This document shows, piece by piece, positions 6,777 through 14,794 of a stretch of DNA of 21,128 nt. Made by a program: the position numbers and the translations under genes. The number at the start of each line of letters is the position of its first letter. Within the stretch, counting starts at the first letter, position 1. Source of the stretch: a virus; IMG/VR virus record IMGVR_UViG_3300031920_000452, positions 1 through 21,128 of that record; one strand, written 5' to 3'. The notes under the pieces are model-generated. The model had not been told where the DNA came from, searched no databases, and saw nothing but the letters and a program-made list of their open reading frames with translations.

Positions 6777-8492
6777 TTATTTTTGGTCGCCGGACATTTC
6801 CGCAAACTCTGTCATAAGGGAACTGACACAAGAAGCCCAAGCCTTATCCTCTATACCTTTAACGGCTACTGGCCCAGGGGCCTTGCCGGTCTTTTCTTTA
6901 TATTCGGCTATGCTATTTTTAATTGTATCGCTCACTAGTTTATTAAGCTCTTCTGGTGCGTTTTCTAACCGATTGGCTATATCCATTCCGGTAGGCTTTG
7001 TCTCTCTCTCAATTTCTTGCTTTTTGGTATCTCCAAGAGGACGACCAGACCCCGGCTCTCCAAGTGCATCGTCATCTCTTTTGAATGGACCTCTCTTAGT
7101 TATAGTTCCATCCTCTTCCAGCTTATTCTCTCTCTTAATTCTTTCAACTTCAACATCTATATTTTCTCCGATATGTTTCAATGATGTTTCCATGCTGAGA
7201 GCTCCGCGATCAAGCATATCTTTGATAAGCTTTTTCTCTTGGGCTTCATCTCTGAGTGATATTGTATCAATTCTGACTTCTGGATATGTTCTAAATCCAA
7301 GCGTATCGGCTACATATCTTGTCTCTTTTGTCCAAAATTCTATCGCGTTTTCTTGTCCCGTCTTGATTTTCTCTGCAACAGTTTTGACTTGAAGAAACGA
7401 ATTACTAAAATTAGAACCATCGCCATTGACCAAAATTTCTGGAACCCCAAGACCCGACAAAATATCAGCATTAACACTCTCATATTTTTCAGATCCAAGA
7501 ATATCTTTTACCGGTAAGTGTATATTTTCAACTTCTAAATTGTTATCCCACATAACATTAAGGGATGGAGAACTACCACTAATAACAGCAGCAAGTTTTT
7601 TGAATAGCTTTCTTGTCGCCGGAAATTCATCAGACCCAATTTTGAATAAAGTAATTACATTTATAACTGAATCCATAGCCGCCTTATCCATTTCACGAAG
7701 CTTTAACTTGAAATTCACATCATGAATTGACGGATATATCATCGGAATCGCCCATCTATTCCAATCGCTCTTTTTGTATTGCATAATAAAAACTTTTTCA
7801 GTCTCTATCTTTTTTCTACCATCTTTATCTACTTTAGATCCGAGGTATCTAGCAAACTCTTTGTCTGTTGATTCGTTTGATGCGTATTTTCTTGAATAAG
7901 AACTTCCTTTTAATGAGGCGTTTTTTAAATAATATTCTCTATTACCGAGAATGTCGTCACCTTCAATATCAACAGCTCTTGGGTTTATAGATCTATAACC
8001 AATAGGGATTTGCACTTGCCGTTTTGAACCCTGTATGATAGTGTCCATATCACCAAGAACTCTATAAATAATAACATTTGAAGTTTTATAAAATTCTGTC
8101 AAAAATGTATTTGTTCGAGATGTGCTTGAAACCTTCTGACTCCACATATCATAGAATCTTTGAATGCTATTGCTTTTATGTACGAATTCTATACCGTTCG
8201 CAGAAAAATCGCCGAGCATATCTACGATATTTTTCATAAAAGAAACGCTTGAATACATCTCTTGCGAAGCTTTTAACATGCTTAAAATATACTGATCGAC
8301 ATTTTCGTACTTAATCTTATATTCGCCAGAATTTATTCCCTCTGTATGAATATCTCTTTTGAGATTCGCTCTCGCAAATTTAAGAATATCTTCTGTAGCG
8401 GCCTCTAATTCGAGTGGTCCAGATGTAACATTAACATCCGAAGTTTTTACAATAGCTTTTCCTTCTTTTTTACTTACTTTTTTAATAGCCAT
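6777..8492 (-). CDS. Portal protein (571 aa)
   Basis: This protein forms the dodecameric ring at the head vertex through which DNA is packaged and to which the tail attaches. It starts at ATG 8492 with a modest GGAA site seven bases before the ATG. At 571 residues it is in the normal portal size range. Features typical of phage portals include a helical N-terminal region with a VDMLGDFSANGIEFV segment around residue 87, ADILSGLGVPEILVNGDGSNFSN around 343 to 366 (the conserved portal G-x-P-x-x-L turn), and a long helical stem region (VKTVAEKIKTGQENAIEFWTKE). The hydrophilic tail, with FKRDDDALGEPGSGRPLG, is also common near portal C-termini. It directly follows terminase, in the usual order, and has its own promoter copy 54 bases upstream. 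No membrane segments are present. Confidence 0.85.
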   Translation of the reverse strand: MAIKKVSKKEGKAIVKTSDVNVTSGPLELEAATEDILKFARANLKRDIHTEGINSGEYKIKYENVDQYILSMLKASQEMYSSVSFMKNIVDMLGDFSANGIEFVHKSNSIQRFYDMWSQKVSSTSRTNTFLTEFYKTSNVIIYRVLGDMDTIIQGSKRQVQIPIGYRSINPRAVDIEGDDILGNREYYLKNASLKGSSYSRKYASNESTDKEFARYLGSKVDKDGRKKIETEKVFIMQYKKSDWNRWAIPMIYPSIHDVNFKLKLREMDKAAMDSVINVITLFKIGSDEFPATRKLFKKLAAVISGSSPSLNVMWDNNLEVENIHLPVKDILGSEKYESVNADILSGLGVPEILVNGDGSNFSNSFLQVKTVAEKIKTGQENAIEFWTKETRYVADTLGFRTYPEVRIDTISLRDEAQEKKLIKDMLDRGALSMETSLKHIGENIDVEVERIKRENKLEEDGTITKRGPFKRDDDALGEPGSGRPLGDTKKQEIERETKPTGMDIANRLENAPEELNKLVSDTIKNSIAEYKEKTGKAPGPVAVKGIEDKAWASCVSSLMTEFAEMSGDQK

Positions 8493-8546
8493 AAGTTTCC
8501 ATTATTAAATTTGTTTAAAGAATTAGAAGGAGGGCTATTTTCCGCC

Positions 8547-8563
8547 TACTATTATATACACGA
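8547..8563 (-). promoter_or_regulatory. Phage-specific promoter copy 3, upstream of portal
   Basis: This is the third perfect copy of TCGTGTATATAATAGTA (minus strand); it also shares flanking bases (TT before, GG after) with copy 1. It lies in the 96-base gap between terminase and portal, 54 bases before the portal ATG. Upstream of it is an A/T homopolymer-rich stretch (8568..8595) with no recognisable -35 box. It should drive the portal/head operon independently of the terminase transcript. Confidence 0.82.
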
Positions 8564-8588
8564 AATTTTTATTTTTTTTTATTTTTTT

Positions 8589-11570
8589 TTATTTTTGCTC
8601 AATAAATTCTTCCATCCATCCACCTATATCATCACTATCGTCATATCTTGGAACAATACCGGCAGATGATTCTACGGCAGATGCAGCATAATTTGCCAAT
8701 AACAATGCACTATATAAGTCCTTACGCCCCTTGATCTTACGCTTATTTTCACCGTCATTTATTACGGATGTCGGAACGTCGAAATGTGCGAGTCCAGACT
8801 GAGTTAATGACAACTGAACACTCATAACCTGTTTTGCTAAAGTATCGATATCTTCGTATGCATTTTCAATCTGAATGGACTTTCCTCCCTGTCTTGGGAA
8901 TAATATCCGTCTATGTTGAAAATCTCCCTGTAAATCATTATTCGCTTTTAATATCCACTGCGAAGAAAAATTTACCATCTCCATTATATATCTTCCATCC
9001 TCACAATTAGGCTTCAATAAAGACTCTTCGAAAATTCTTGGCTGTTCTTTCATAATATCCTTATTGCTTAAATAGCTGTTTATGGTCCAACCACCACCAC
9101 CAGCATCGACTGCAACGCGACGAACATCATAAGACATAAAAAGTCCCTTGATTATGGCTATTGCCTCAGTATAATTAAAATCCTCTATACAGATAGCTCT
9201 GATTATTTTTCTATAATCACTCCCAACTCTTATAATGACAATTCCTCCAACAGCCTCTTTCCCACCAGAACTAGGATCAATACCCATAACGCAAACATCT
9301 CCATCATTTGATCGTGTCTGTGCGTAAAATTGATCACCAGAATTAGAGTTTTCATAGTTACATTTTCTTAAATCTGCATACTTAAAAAATCCATCTGAAT
9401 TTCCTTGAAACTCGCAAAGCAACTCCATTGCAAAAGAACTTTTACTCATCGTTAATCTTGCTTGGCTTATTTGTTTTTCGTCCATATATCCGCGTGGCAG
9501 ATTTTTAAAATTCAAATGATATACAATGTAATCTGTATAATCAACATATTCTGCTCCAACCGCATCGCTTCCAGCGTTACTAACAGACCCCTTATATTTA
9601 CCATTTATAATGCCAAGATATTTTGAATATGTTCTATAAAAATGATTCTCCATAAACCAAGCAGTCCCAAACAGACAAATCTGATTTGAAGATAATCTCA
9701 ATTCTGGCGGAACTTCTTTTCCCTGTCTTCTTAATTCTTGTATTTTTGCGACAACCTTAACTCTCTTAACTGGATCGGCGGCAACAGACGCGAAGTTTCT
9801 TACAACAACCTGAAAAATATCATAATCTATACTCGCGAATTCATCGACCAGAACCCTTGTGGCTCTCATACCTCTAACGCTCGATCCATCACCTAGCGGA
9901 ATCGCTTTAATTGAAGATAACCCTATAATGAGTTCTGCTGTCGTCGTTCCCTTAGTAGGTCTTTTTGGAGCAATTCTTCTTAATATTGGGGCTCTATTAT
10001 ATATTTTGATAATCTCATCGAAAATAAGAAGAGAGTTGTGATTCAGAAATCCAGAAGCAAAATACCGAGAACTATTCGCAACTTCAATGTCATGTGTAAT
10101 ATTTTTTTTATTCTCAACTTTTACGATTTCATCATTGAATACTTTTTCAATAGAATATAGAGATAATAATTCTTCTATTTTGTATTCTTTGGCTATTTTT
10201 TTTACTCTCTCTATAGGGATTCTTTTTGATCTTACAAATTCTCCCCAAGTATGATATGAGACACCGTTATCGAGAAATATCTTTCTTAGTTCGTCTGTGA
10301 GATCGATAGAATCTCTATGCTTCGTCCTTCTCATTTTAACACCAACAGTTGAAGATAGATCTTTGTGATATGTATCAAGACCAAAAATCGAAGAAAATTT
10401 ATCGCAATCTTCCTTCATTCGGATCTCTATCTTTACAGAAGATTTTTTAATAATGAGTTTGCTTATTATGCCGAAGTTGAGCAAGAGCATATGAATCAAT
10501 TTATGAGCTTCGAGATTAGATCCTGGGATAACAACAGTTGGAACTTTTGTTTTTTTGTTGATCTTAATAGAGCAGATACTTTCAAAATAGGATCTTAAAA
10601 ACTCAAGAACAATGTTTCGATCTGACTCAAGTATAAATTTTGGAATCTTCCTCTCGGTAAAATCGAAATCATTACACTTGAAAAAATTATAAATAAAATC
10701 GTCGTCTATTTTGCATTCTGTTCTTTTGCCGTTTTTGACTATTGTTGACTTGGTATTAAAATACTTTTTGGCAATCTTTGAAAAATCAGAAACAAAAGAT
10801 CTTTCTTTCGAGTGAAATTTAAGTCCGACATCCTGAACGACGCAGAATTTAGAAAAAAGCTTTCCTACGAACCATGCAATATCCTCATTAACAACATCTG
10901 GCTGTTTCATTTTTCTTCTTGTATTTTCTGGTCCTTCCAACTTATCGAATTTACATCTCTTCTTCGCGAAACAATCTTGACCATAATATATCTGAATTGT
11001 ATCTCCAGAAGATAATCCCTCAATCTTTTTCCATTCGCCACCGACTAAAACTCTATGCCCCTCAGCTCCCTCTTCTGAATACCCGTTTCTGGTAGTGATC
11101 TTAATAGTTATCTGCTCTTCGTTGACCCATTTGTTTTTAACTTTATTTCTTCCGCCCATATCTTCAATAACAGTGCCTTTTACCAAATCTTCGAATCTTT
11201 TTATTCCGTCCTCTGTAAAAAAAACTGCATCTCCAGTAAGACACTGCCGATAGCTTTTTGAAACAAGTACAATTTTAGACCCTTGATCTACAATCGAAGT
11301 GCAGAGTGCATATAGGGCATAAATAAAAGATTTTCCGAGACCACGACTCCCAACTAATAACGGAAAAGATTTATGATACATTGATGTTAGAATATAATTC
11401 TGGAATGGAAAAATTTCTGTATTCAATACATACTTACAGAGAATACCAAAATTAGAAATACAAAGTTGCGCAAATTGCTCGCTAAGAGGATTCTCAACAA
11501 CGTCCGGCAAATAAAAGATATTATCAGTTCTAAATTGTGCTGGTTCAAGAATCAACGGAATTCCCCCCAA
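8589..11570 (-). CDS. Terminase large subunit, intein-containing precursor (993 aa)
   Basis: This is the ATP-driven DNA packaging motor and headful or cohesive-end nuclease. The N-extein (residues 1 to 109) has Walker A, GSRGLGKS, at 74 to 81. The C-extein (513 to 993) has Walker B, RVLVDEFASID, with D576 and E577. The RNase H-like nuclease domain shows three candidate metal-binding acids: D765 (VMGIDPSSGG), D822 (VAVDAGGGG) and D951 (GRKDLYSALLLA). Excision of residues 110 to 512 leaves 590 residues, a normal terminase length. The frame overlaps the nuclease gene upstream by 26 bases if it starts at TTG 11570. A TTG at 11555, preceded by a G-run (GGGGGGA), is an equally plausible start. No small terminase subunit is visible. 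The gene ends just before the portal promoter. Confidence 0.93.
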   Translation of the reverse strand: MGGIPLILEPAQFRTDNIFYLPDVVENPLSEQFAQLCISNFGILCKYVLNTEIFPFQNYILTSMYHKSFPLLVGSRGLGKSFIYALYALCTSIVDQGSKIVLVSKSYRQCLTGDAVFFTEDGIKRFEDLVKGTVIEDMGGRNKVKNKWVNEEQITIKITTRNGYSEEGAEGHRVLVGGEWKKIEGLSSGDTIQIYYGQDCFAKKRCKFDKLEGPENTRRKMKQPDVVNEDIAWFVGKLFSKFCVVQDVGLKFHSKERSFVSDFSKIAKKYFNTKSTIVKNGKRTECKIDDDFIYNFFKCNDFDFTERKIPKFILESDRNIVLEFLRSYFESICSIKINKKTKVPTVVIPGSNLEAHKLIHMLLLNFGIISKLIIKKSSVKIEIRMKEDCDKFSSIFGLDTYHKDLSSTVGVKMRRTKHRDSIDLTDELRKIFLDNGVSYHTWGEFVRSKRIPIERVKKIAKEYKIEELLSLYSIEKVFNDEIVKVENKKNITHDIEVANSSRYFASGFLNHNSLLIFDEIIKIYNRAPILRRIAPKRPTKGTTTAELIIGLSSIKAIPLGDGSSVRGMRATRVLVDEFASIDYDIFQVVVRNFASVAADPVKRVKVVAKIQELRRQGKEVPPELRLSSNQICLFGTAWFMENHFYRTYSKYLGIINGKYKGSVSNAGSDAVGAEYVDYTDYIVYHLNFKNLPRGYMDEKQISQARLTMSKSSFAMELLCEFQGNSDGFFKYADLRKCNYENSNSGDQFYAQTRSNDGDVCVMGIDPSSGGKEAVGGIVIIRVGSDYRKIIRAICIEDFNYTEAIAIIKGLFMSYDVRRVAVDAGGGGWTINSYLSNKDIMKEQPRIFEESLLKPNCEDGRYIMEMVNFSSQWILKANNDLQGDFQHRRILFPRQGGKSIQIENAYEDIDTLAKQVMSVQLSLTQSGLAHFDVPTSVINDGENKRKIKGRKDLYSALLLANYAASAVESSAGIVPRYDDSDDIGGWMEEFIEQK
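10035..11243 (-). other. Intein in terminase with degenerate LAGLIDADG endonuclease (403 aa)
   Basis: This in-frame insertion encodes residues 110 to 512 of the terminase precursor. Splice block A begins with Cys1 (CLTGDAVFFTEDG). Block B is GAEGHRVLV with His63; the usual Thr three residues earlier is Ala. Block F is ITHDIEVANSSRYFASG, and block G is GFLNHN with the penultimate His and terminal Asn. The next residue is Ser, as required for splicing. The join restores SKSYRQ-SLLIFDEI. The central part is LAGLIDADG-like: DIAWFVGKLFSKF (about 121 to 133) and VLEFLRSYFESIC (about 212 to 224). In both, the position of the catalytic acid seems replaced (Lys and Ile). Self-splicing is therefore likely, but homing activity is probably lost. 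The insertion point lies 28 residues after the Walker A motif. Confidence 0.92.
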
Positions 11571-12045
11571 AATAGACTTCTGCTTTAACGAGAATATCTT
11601 TAATTATCTTTGCTGATGTTCTTTTATCTCCAGCAAAAATAGGAATGACATTCAGCTTATGCTTCATACTGAAACTTAATAGTTGAGCGATAATATTTGC
11701 GCCATAGGGCATTGTCATTATCGTCTTCCCACCCTTACGAATAAAATTCCCGACATAAATTTCGCTTAACTCTTCCTCTATAACGATATAGAAAAATTTA
11801 ACTCCTGCTTCATAAGCCCTATCTAATTCCGCCAAAAATCTTTTCCTGTTTCTGCCAAGAGTCCCAAATAAATCCGTTTTCGTTTTTCTTTCTATTACAA
11901 CAAGGTTTTTTAATTTCTCTGTTGTGTAGTCCGCGAACTCCATTTTCTTTCTTATTGTCCCATCGACAAACTTTAGCATAGAAAAATCAACGGGACGACT
12001 TTCTCTTGTATCAACTATGATCTCTATTGATTTTCTTTTATCCAC
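11545..12045 (-). CDS. ERCC4/XPF-type nuclease (166 aa)
   Basis: This is a small single-domain nuclease of the ERCC4 (XPF/Mus81) fold that should cut branched or single/double-strand junction DNA. It starts at GTG 12045, with TAGGAG seven bases upstream and one base after the preceding stop codon. Visible motifs are IIVDTRESRP (residues 9 to 18, Asp12), MEFADYTTE (Asp39, in place of the usual GDY), and VVIERKTKTDLFGTL with the signature ERK at 52 to 54 and Asp58. RNRKRFLAELDRA then gives the basic helix. There is no helix-hairpin-helix domain, unlike cellular XPF. It overlaps the terminase frame, so translation is probably coupled. By analogy with HNH nucleases beside terminase in HK97-like phages, it may assist packaging or resolve branched replication DNA. 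Recombination is the alternative role. Confidence 0.88.
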   Translation of the reverse strand: MDKRKSIEIIVDTRESRPVDFSMLKFVDGTIRKKMEFADYTTEKLKNLVVIERKTKTDLFGTLGRNRKRFLAELDRAYEAGVKFFYIVIEEELSEIYVGNFIRKGGKTIMTMPYGANIIAQLLSFSMKHKLNVIPIFAGDKRTSAKIIKDILVKAEVYFGGNSVDS

Positions 12046-12046
12046 G

Positions 12047-12775
12047 TCACACTCCTATTGCTTTTATGTTGTTATTTTCGTTATTCTCTATTAACCCATG
12101 AATACTACACTGGAAGACTGTTATCTCTCCCAACGAAGATAGCATATTTATTTTTTCAAGACTTACTTCATCTGCATAAGTCAGAATCTTACACCATTCT
12201 ACGGGGGATATTTTTGTCATTCTATATTTGTCATTGTATGCTTCGTCGTTGACACTTAATCCTCCTCCATTCGTAAAAGAAAGAACAACTAATCTTGACG
12301 CATCCATTGTTACACGACTAAGACCTTCCATTATTCTATAAATTTCTTCCTCTGAATAATATTCAAGAATTGCAGAAGCAAAAACAACATTAAATTCATC
12401 TTCTTCAAAATATTCTGGTAGATTTAAAATATCTCCGCAAACAACCTTACTTTTAATATCTGGAGCACACACATTCTCAATCGCGTAATCTGATATATCA
12501 ACGCCTTTTGTATTTACACCTGAATCGTTTAACATCTTAACGAGATATCCGAATCCGCATCCAAGATCTAAAGCTTTTATGCCACCTTTAAAAAGACCAA
12601 CTCTTGAATAAAGTTTTTCTATCTCTTTCATAACGCTGATTAAACAGGAATATGATTTCCTATAGTTGTCGAGCGTTAGACCTTCTTCGTTATAATAAGA
12701 GATATCTCTATTCGTGAAATATTCCTTATTGAATAATTCTCTTTTTGTTTTTTTGAACTTATTCTCAAGATTCAA
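12047..12775 (-). CDS. SAM-dependent class I methyltransferase (242 aa)
   Basis: The predicted role is methyl transfer from S-adenosylmethionine to a small molecule, sugar or glycan. It starts at TTG 12775, supported by an excellent GGAGGGAG site six bases upstream; the codon overlaps the preceding stop (TATTGA). Rossmann methyltransferase motifs are clear. Motif I is ALDLGCGFGYLV at residues 68 to 79, the ribose-binding acid lies in GVDIS (Asp93), then come VVCGDILNLP (111 to 120) and FNVVFASAILEYYSEEE (128 to 144) as motif IV/post-IV. The length and layout are those of UbiE/Methyltransf_11-type enzymes. Its position at the end of the sugar cassette suggests O- or N-methylation of the glycan, although its neighbour on the other side is the nuclease/terminase pair. 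The substrate is unknown. Confidence 0.85.
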   Translation of the reverse strand: MNLENKFKKTKRELFNKEYFTNRDISYYNEEGLTLDNYRKSYSCLISVMKEIEKLYSRVGLFKGGIKALDLGCGFGYLVKMLNDSGVNTKGVDISDYAIENVCAPDIKSKVVCGDILNLPEYFEEDEFNVVFASAILEYYSEEEIYRIMEGLSRVTMDASRLVVLSFTNGGGLSVNDEAYNDKYRMTKISPVEWCKILTYADEVSLEKINMLSSLGEITVFQCSIHGLIENNENNNIKAIGV

Positions 12776-13920
12776 TATTGGCTCCCTCCAAATAGATAAT
12801 TTAACCTATTGTTCATTTTTTTAACAGCGTCCTTCCAAGTCCAATTGTTTACCATATCTAACCTGGCAACGATCCCAAGATCTATCCCTTTTTCTCTATT
12901 ACTGTAAAGATATTTCATCTTATCGATCAAATCATCCTCAGATGGATCAGCCCAATTTTGACCAGCATAGGATGGATGTCTTGAATAAAACGAAGCTGGA
13001 ACCGGCACTATCTTGTAGTCGAGCAGTAGGCTGTTTGACGTATTCATAAACTCTGTGTTTCCAGACCACCCAGTCGATATAGTCGGCAATCCGGTAGCCA
13101 TCGCCTCAGATGCTGTCAAAGACCAACCTTCGCCGGAAGAACATGAAACATAGGCATCTAACGTCGCGTAAAATTCTGGTATCTGTGAGTCTGGAATAAT
13201 ATTAGAAATAAGATAAACCTTTGGAAAATCTTTAACATCGACACTTTCCTTGCATTCCTCTATTCTGTCAACCATATATTTTAAAGATTCACTGACTGGA
13301 TGCTGAAAATATGATTTTAATAAAAGAACAACATCTTTTCTGCCATCAAAAGCTTTCCAGTATGCTTTTAATAATAATTCTGGATTCTTTCTGTCCGTCC
13401 AGTCGAAATTGGCGCCAAAAACATACGTGTCTTTAAAATGTTTCTTAAACTTTTCGAATCCTGCATTCATAGGAGAGAATTTGTCAGTATCGACTCCATG
13501 AGGAATCACAGTTATCGGTCTATTAATTCCGGCACTCCTAAACGCACTCTGTCCAAATCTTGTATATGTCCAAATCTCATCCATCGCTTGCATTTTCATA
13601 ACCCAATCATTCGGCAAACCATCTGTTTCGAATGTGGTCATTCCAATATGATATGGAATACTTTTATCGTAAACAAAAATATTCGGAGTTAAATTTTGGA
13701 CAAAGCAATCTGATTTCTCATTGTCGGAAACTATCATTTCTCTGACTTCTGGGAATTCCTTGGATAAAGAAACAAGTTTTCCATTAAAGAAATTTCTCGG
13801 AATTAACCTAACATTTATCTCTTCACTATGATATTTGGATAGATTGCTTAAATAGGATCTTGTGCAAGACCCGTACCCAGAACAATCTTTTGCGCTTCCA
13901 GACCAAACAACATCTATCAT
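12772..13920 (-). CDS. Glycosyltransferase, GT4-type GT-B fold (382 aa)
   Basis: This enzyme should transfer a sugar from a nucleotide-sugar donor with retention of configuration. It starts at ATG 13920 with GGAGAAG five bases upstream and is one base from the preceding stop. The N-terminal domain (about 1 to 155) binds acceptor. The linker ITVIPHGVDTDKFSP (136 to 150) is typical of the family. The C-terminal donor domain runs from TYVFGANFDWTDRKNPELLLKA to the signature SSGEGWSLTASEAMATGLP (261 to 279), which includes the EX7E pair Glu264 and Glu272. No membrane segment is present. It is one of three glycosyltransferases in the cassette and the only GT-B one. The acceptor may be a host surface glycan or a virion protein. 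The family call is strong; the substrate is unknown. Confidence 0.9.
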   Translation of the reverse strand: MIDVVWSGSAKDCSGYGSCTRSYLSNLSKYHSEEINVRLIPRNFFNGKLVSLSKEFPEVREMIVSDNEKSDCFVQNLTPNIFVYDKSIPYHIGMTTFETDGLPNDWVMKMQAMDEIWTYTRFGQSAFRSAGINRPITVIPHGVDTDKFSPMNAGFEKFKKHFKDTYVFGANFDWTDRKNPELLLKAYWKAFDGRKDVVLLLKSYFQHPVSESLKYMVDRIEECKESVDVKDFPKVYLISNIIPDSQIPEFYATLDAYVSCSSGEGWSLTASEAMATGLPTISTGWSGNTEFMNTSNSLLLDYKIVPVPASFYSRHPSYAGQNWADPSEDDLIDKMKYLYSNREKGIDLGIVARLDMVNNWTWKDAVKKMNNRLNYLFGGSQY

Positions 13921-13921
13921 T

Positions 13922-14782
13922 TTATCTTCTCCGATCTTTTATTATATTAGAATTAAACAAAGCTTCTATTACATCACTTGGCTTAAATCCAAATTCGCCA
14001 GCAATTATATCGACACCCCTTTTAAGTCCATGAAATTGACAGAAAAGCCAAATTTTGCTTTTGAGTCTCTCGTCGTCACTTGGTAGAGCCTGACCTCTCG
14101 ATAGAATAAGTCTGCATAAGTCCTTCATTATGTTATCTTCAAATAATATTGCAGCATTGCTCTGTACGCAATGACCCCCAATTGGACCATCAACATGATT
14201 AAGAATTGGTCTTACGACATTCTCCATTCCGAGTTTCTTATATCCGTAATTATAAGTCTCTGTCCAGTCTCTGTAAGCAATATCATAATCAATCTCTAAT
14301 TTGTCGCATTCTTCCTTCATCATTTTTTCAAATGCAATCTCCATGCCGTATCTGGTTGTAGACATGAGCTTCGAAAATTCTAACGTCTTTCTCTTCTCAA
14401 CACATCTCGCATTTAATCCTAATCCAACAAGGTAGACCCTCAATTCTTCGTTTATCGGCGCCAAATATTTTACAAAAGTTCTAATCCCATCCTCTAAATT
14501 TGGATGAACTCCGCGAATCGGAGAATAATACGCATTACATAGATCGGAAGTTCCAATTTTAACGGTAGAATGAATTATTGTGTATTCTGGCTGATATTGT
14601 TCTATATATTTATTTACAATAGAAACAAAATTATCAGAATATGGAATACAAATATGTAGAATAAAAATATTGTCTATACTAAGTGGCTCTATGTCTTTAA
14701 TGAATGTGTCGGGTTCGGCTTTTTTAATAATATTATATACAGCCTTACCTACTTCTCCACCGCCAATAATTAAATTTCGCAT
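13922..14782 (-). CDS. Compact UDP-sugar 6-dehydrogenase-like oxidoreductase (286 aa)
   Basis: It starts at ATG 14782 with AAGGAAA upstream. The N-terminal Rossmann motif is LIIGGGEVGKAVY (4 to 16). HSTVKIGTS (71 to 79) and RGVHPNLEDGIRTF (90 to 103) match positions conserved in NDP-sugar dehydrogenases. TLEFSKLMSTTRYGMEIAFE (133 to 152) corresponds to the helix carrying a catalytic Lys (Lys138 here). GPIGGHCVQSNAAIL (199 to 213) matches the catalytic-Cys segment of the UDP-GlcNAc/ManNAc dehydrogenase group (GGHC, Cys205). The usual C-terminal UDP-binding domain is missing: 286 residues against about 400 to 430. It may therefore act on a smaller or different substrate, or have lost activity. 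It would feed an acidic sugar to the neighbouring glycosyltransferases. The family assignment is fair; the reaction is inferred. Confidence 0.72.
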   Translation of the reverse strand: MRNLIIGGGEVGKAVYNIIKKAEPDTFIKDIEPLSIDNIFILHICIPYSDNFVSIVNKYIEQYQPEYTIIHSTVKIGTSDLCNAYYSPIRGVHPNLEDGIRTFVKYLAPINEELRVYLVGLGLNARCVEKRKTLEFSKLMSTTRYGMEIAFEKMMKEECDKLEIDYDIAYRDWTETYNYGYKKLGMENVVRPILNHVDGPIGGHCVQSNAAILFEDNIMKDLCRLILSRGQALPSDDERLKSKIWLFCQFHGLKRGVDIIAGEFGFKPSDVIEALFNSNIIKDRRR

Positions 14783-14794
14783 AAGATTTCCTTG

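Noticed and set aside
6754-7392. A 212-codon open frame on the plus strand opposite the portal gene
   Set aside because: It is antisense to a well-supported portal gene, is Ser/Leu-rich as expected from a mirrored frame, and has no convincing ribosome site or domain.
10035-11243. Group I intron or separate homing endonuclease gene inside terminase
   Set aside because: The reading frame continues without a stop through the insertion, and intein splice blocks are present at both ends, so an intein explains it.
13940-13950. ATATAATA core upstream of the GT4 gene as a promoter
   Set aside because: It codes for the conserved-looking end of the dehydrogenase protein and lacks the rest of the 17-base element.
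14731-14741. TATTATATACA, a partial match to the 17-base promoter
   Set aside because: It matches only 11 bases, lies inside a coding segment (KAVYNIIKK), and has no start codon at a useful distance.
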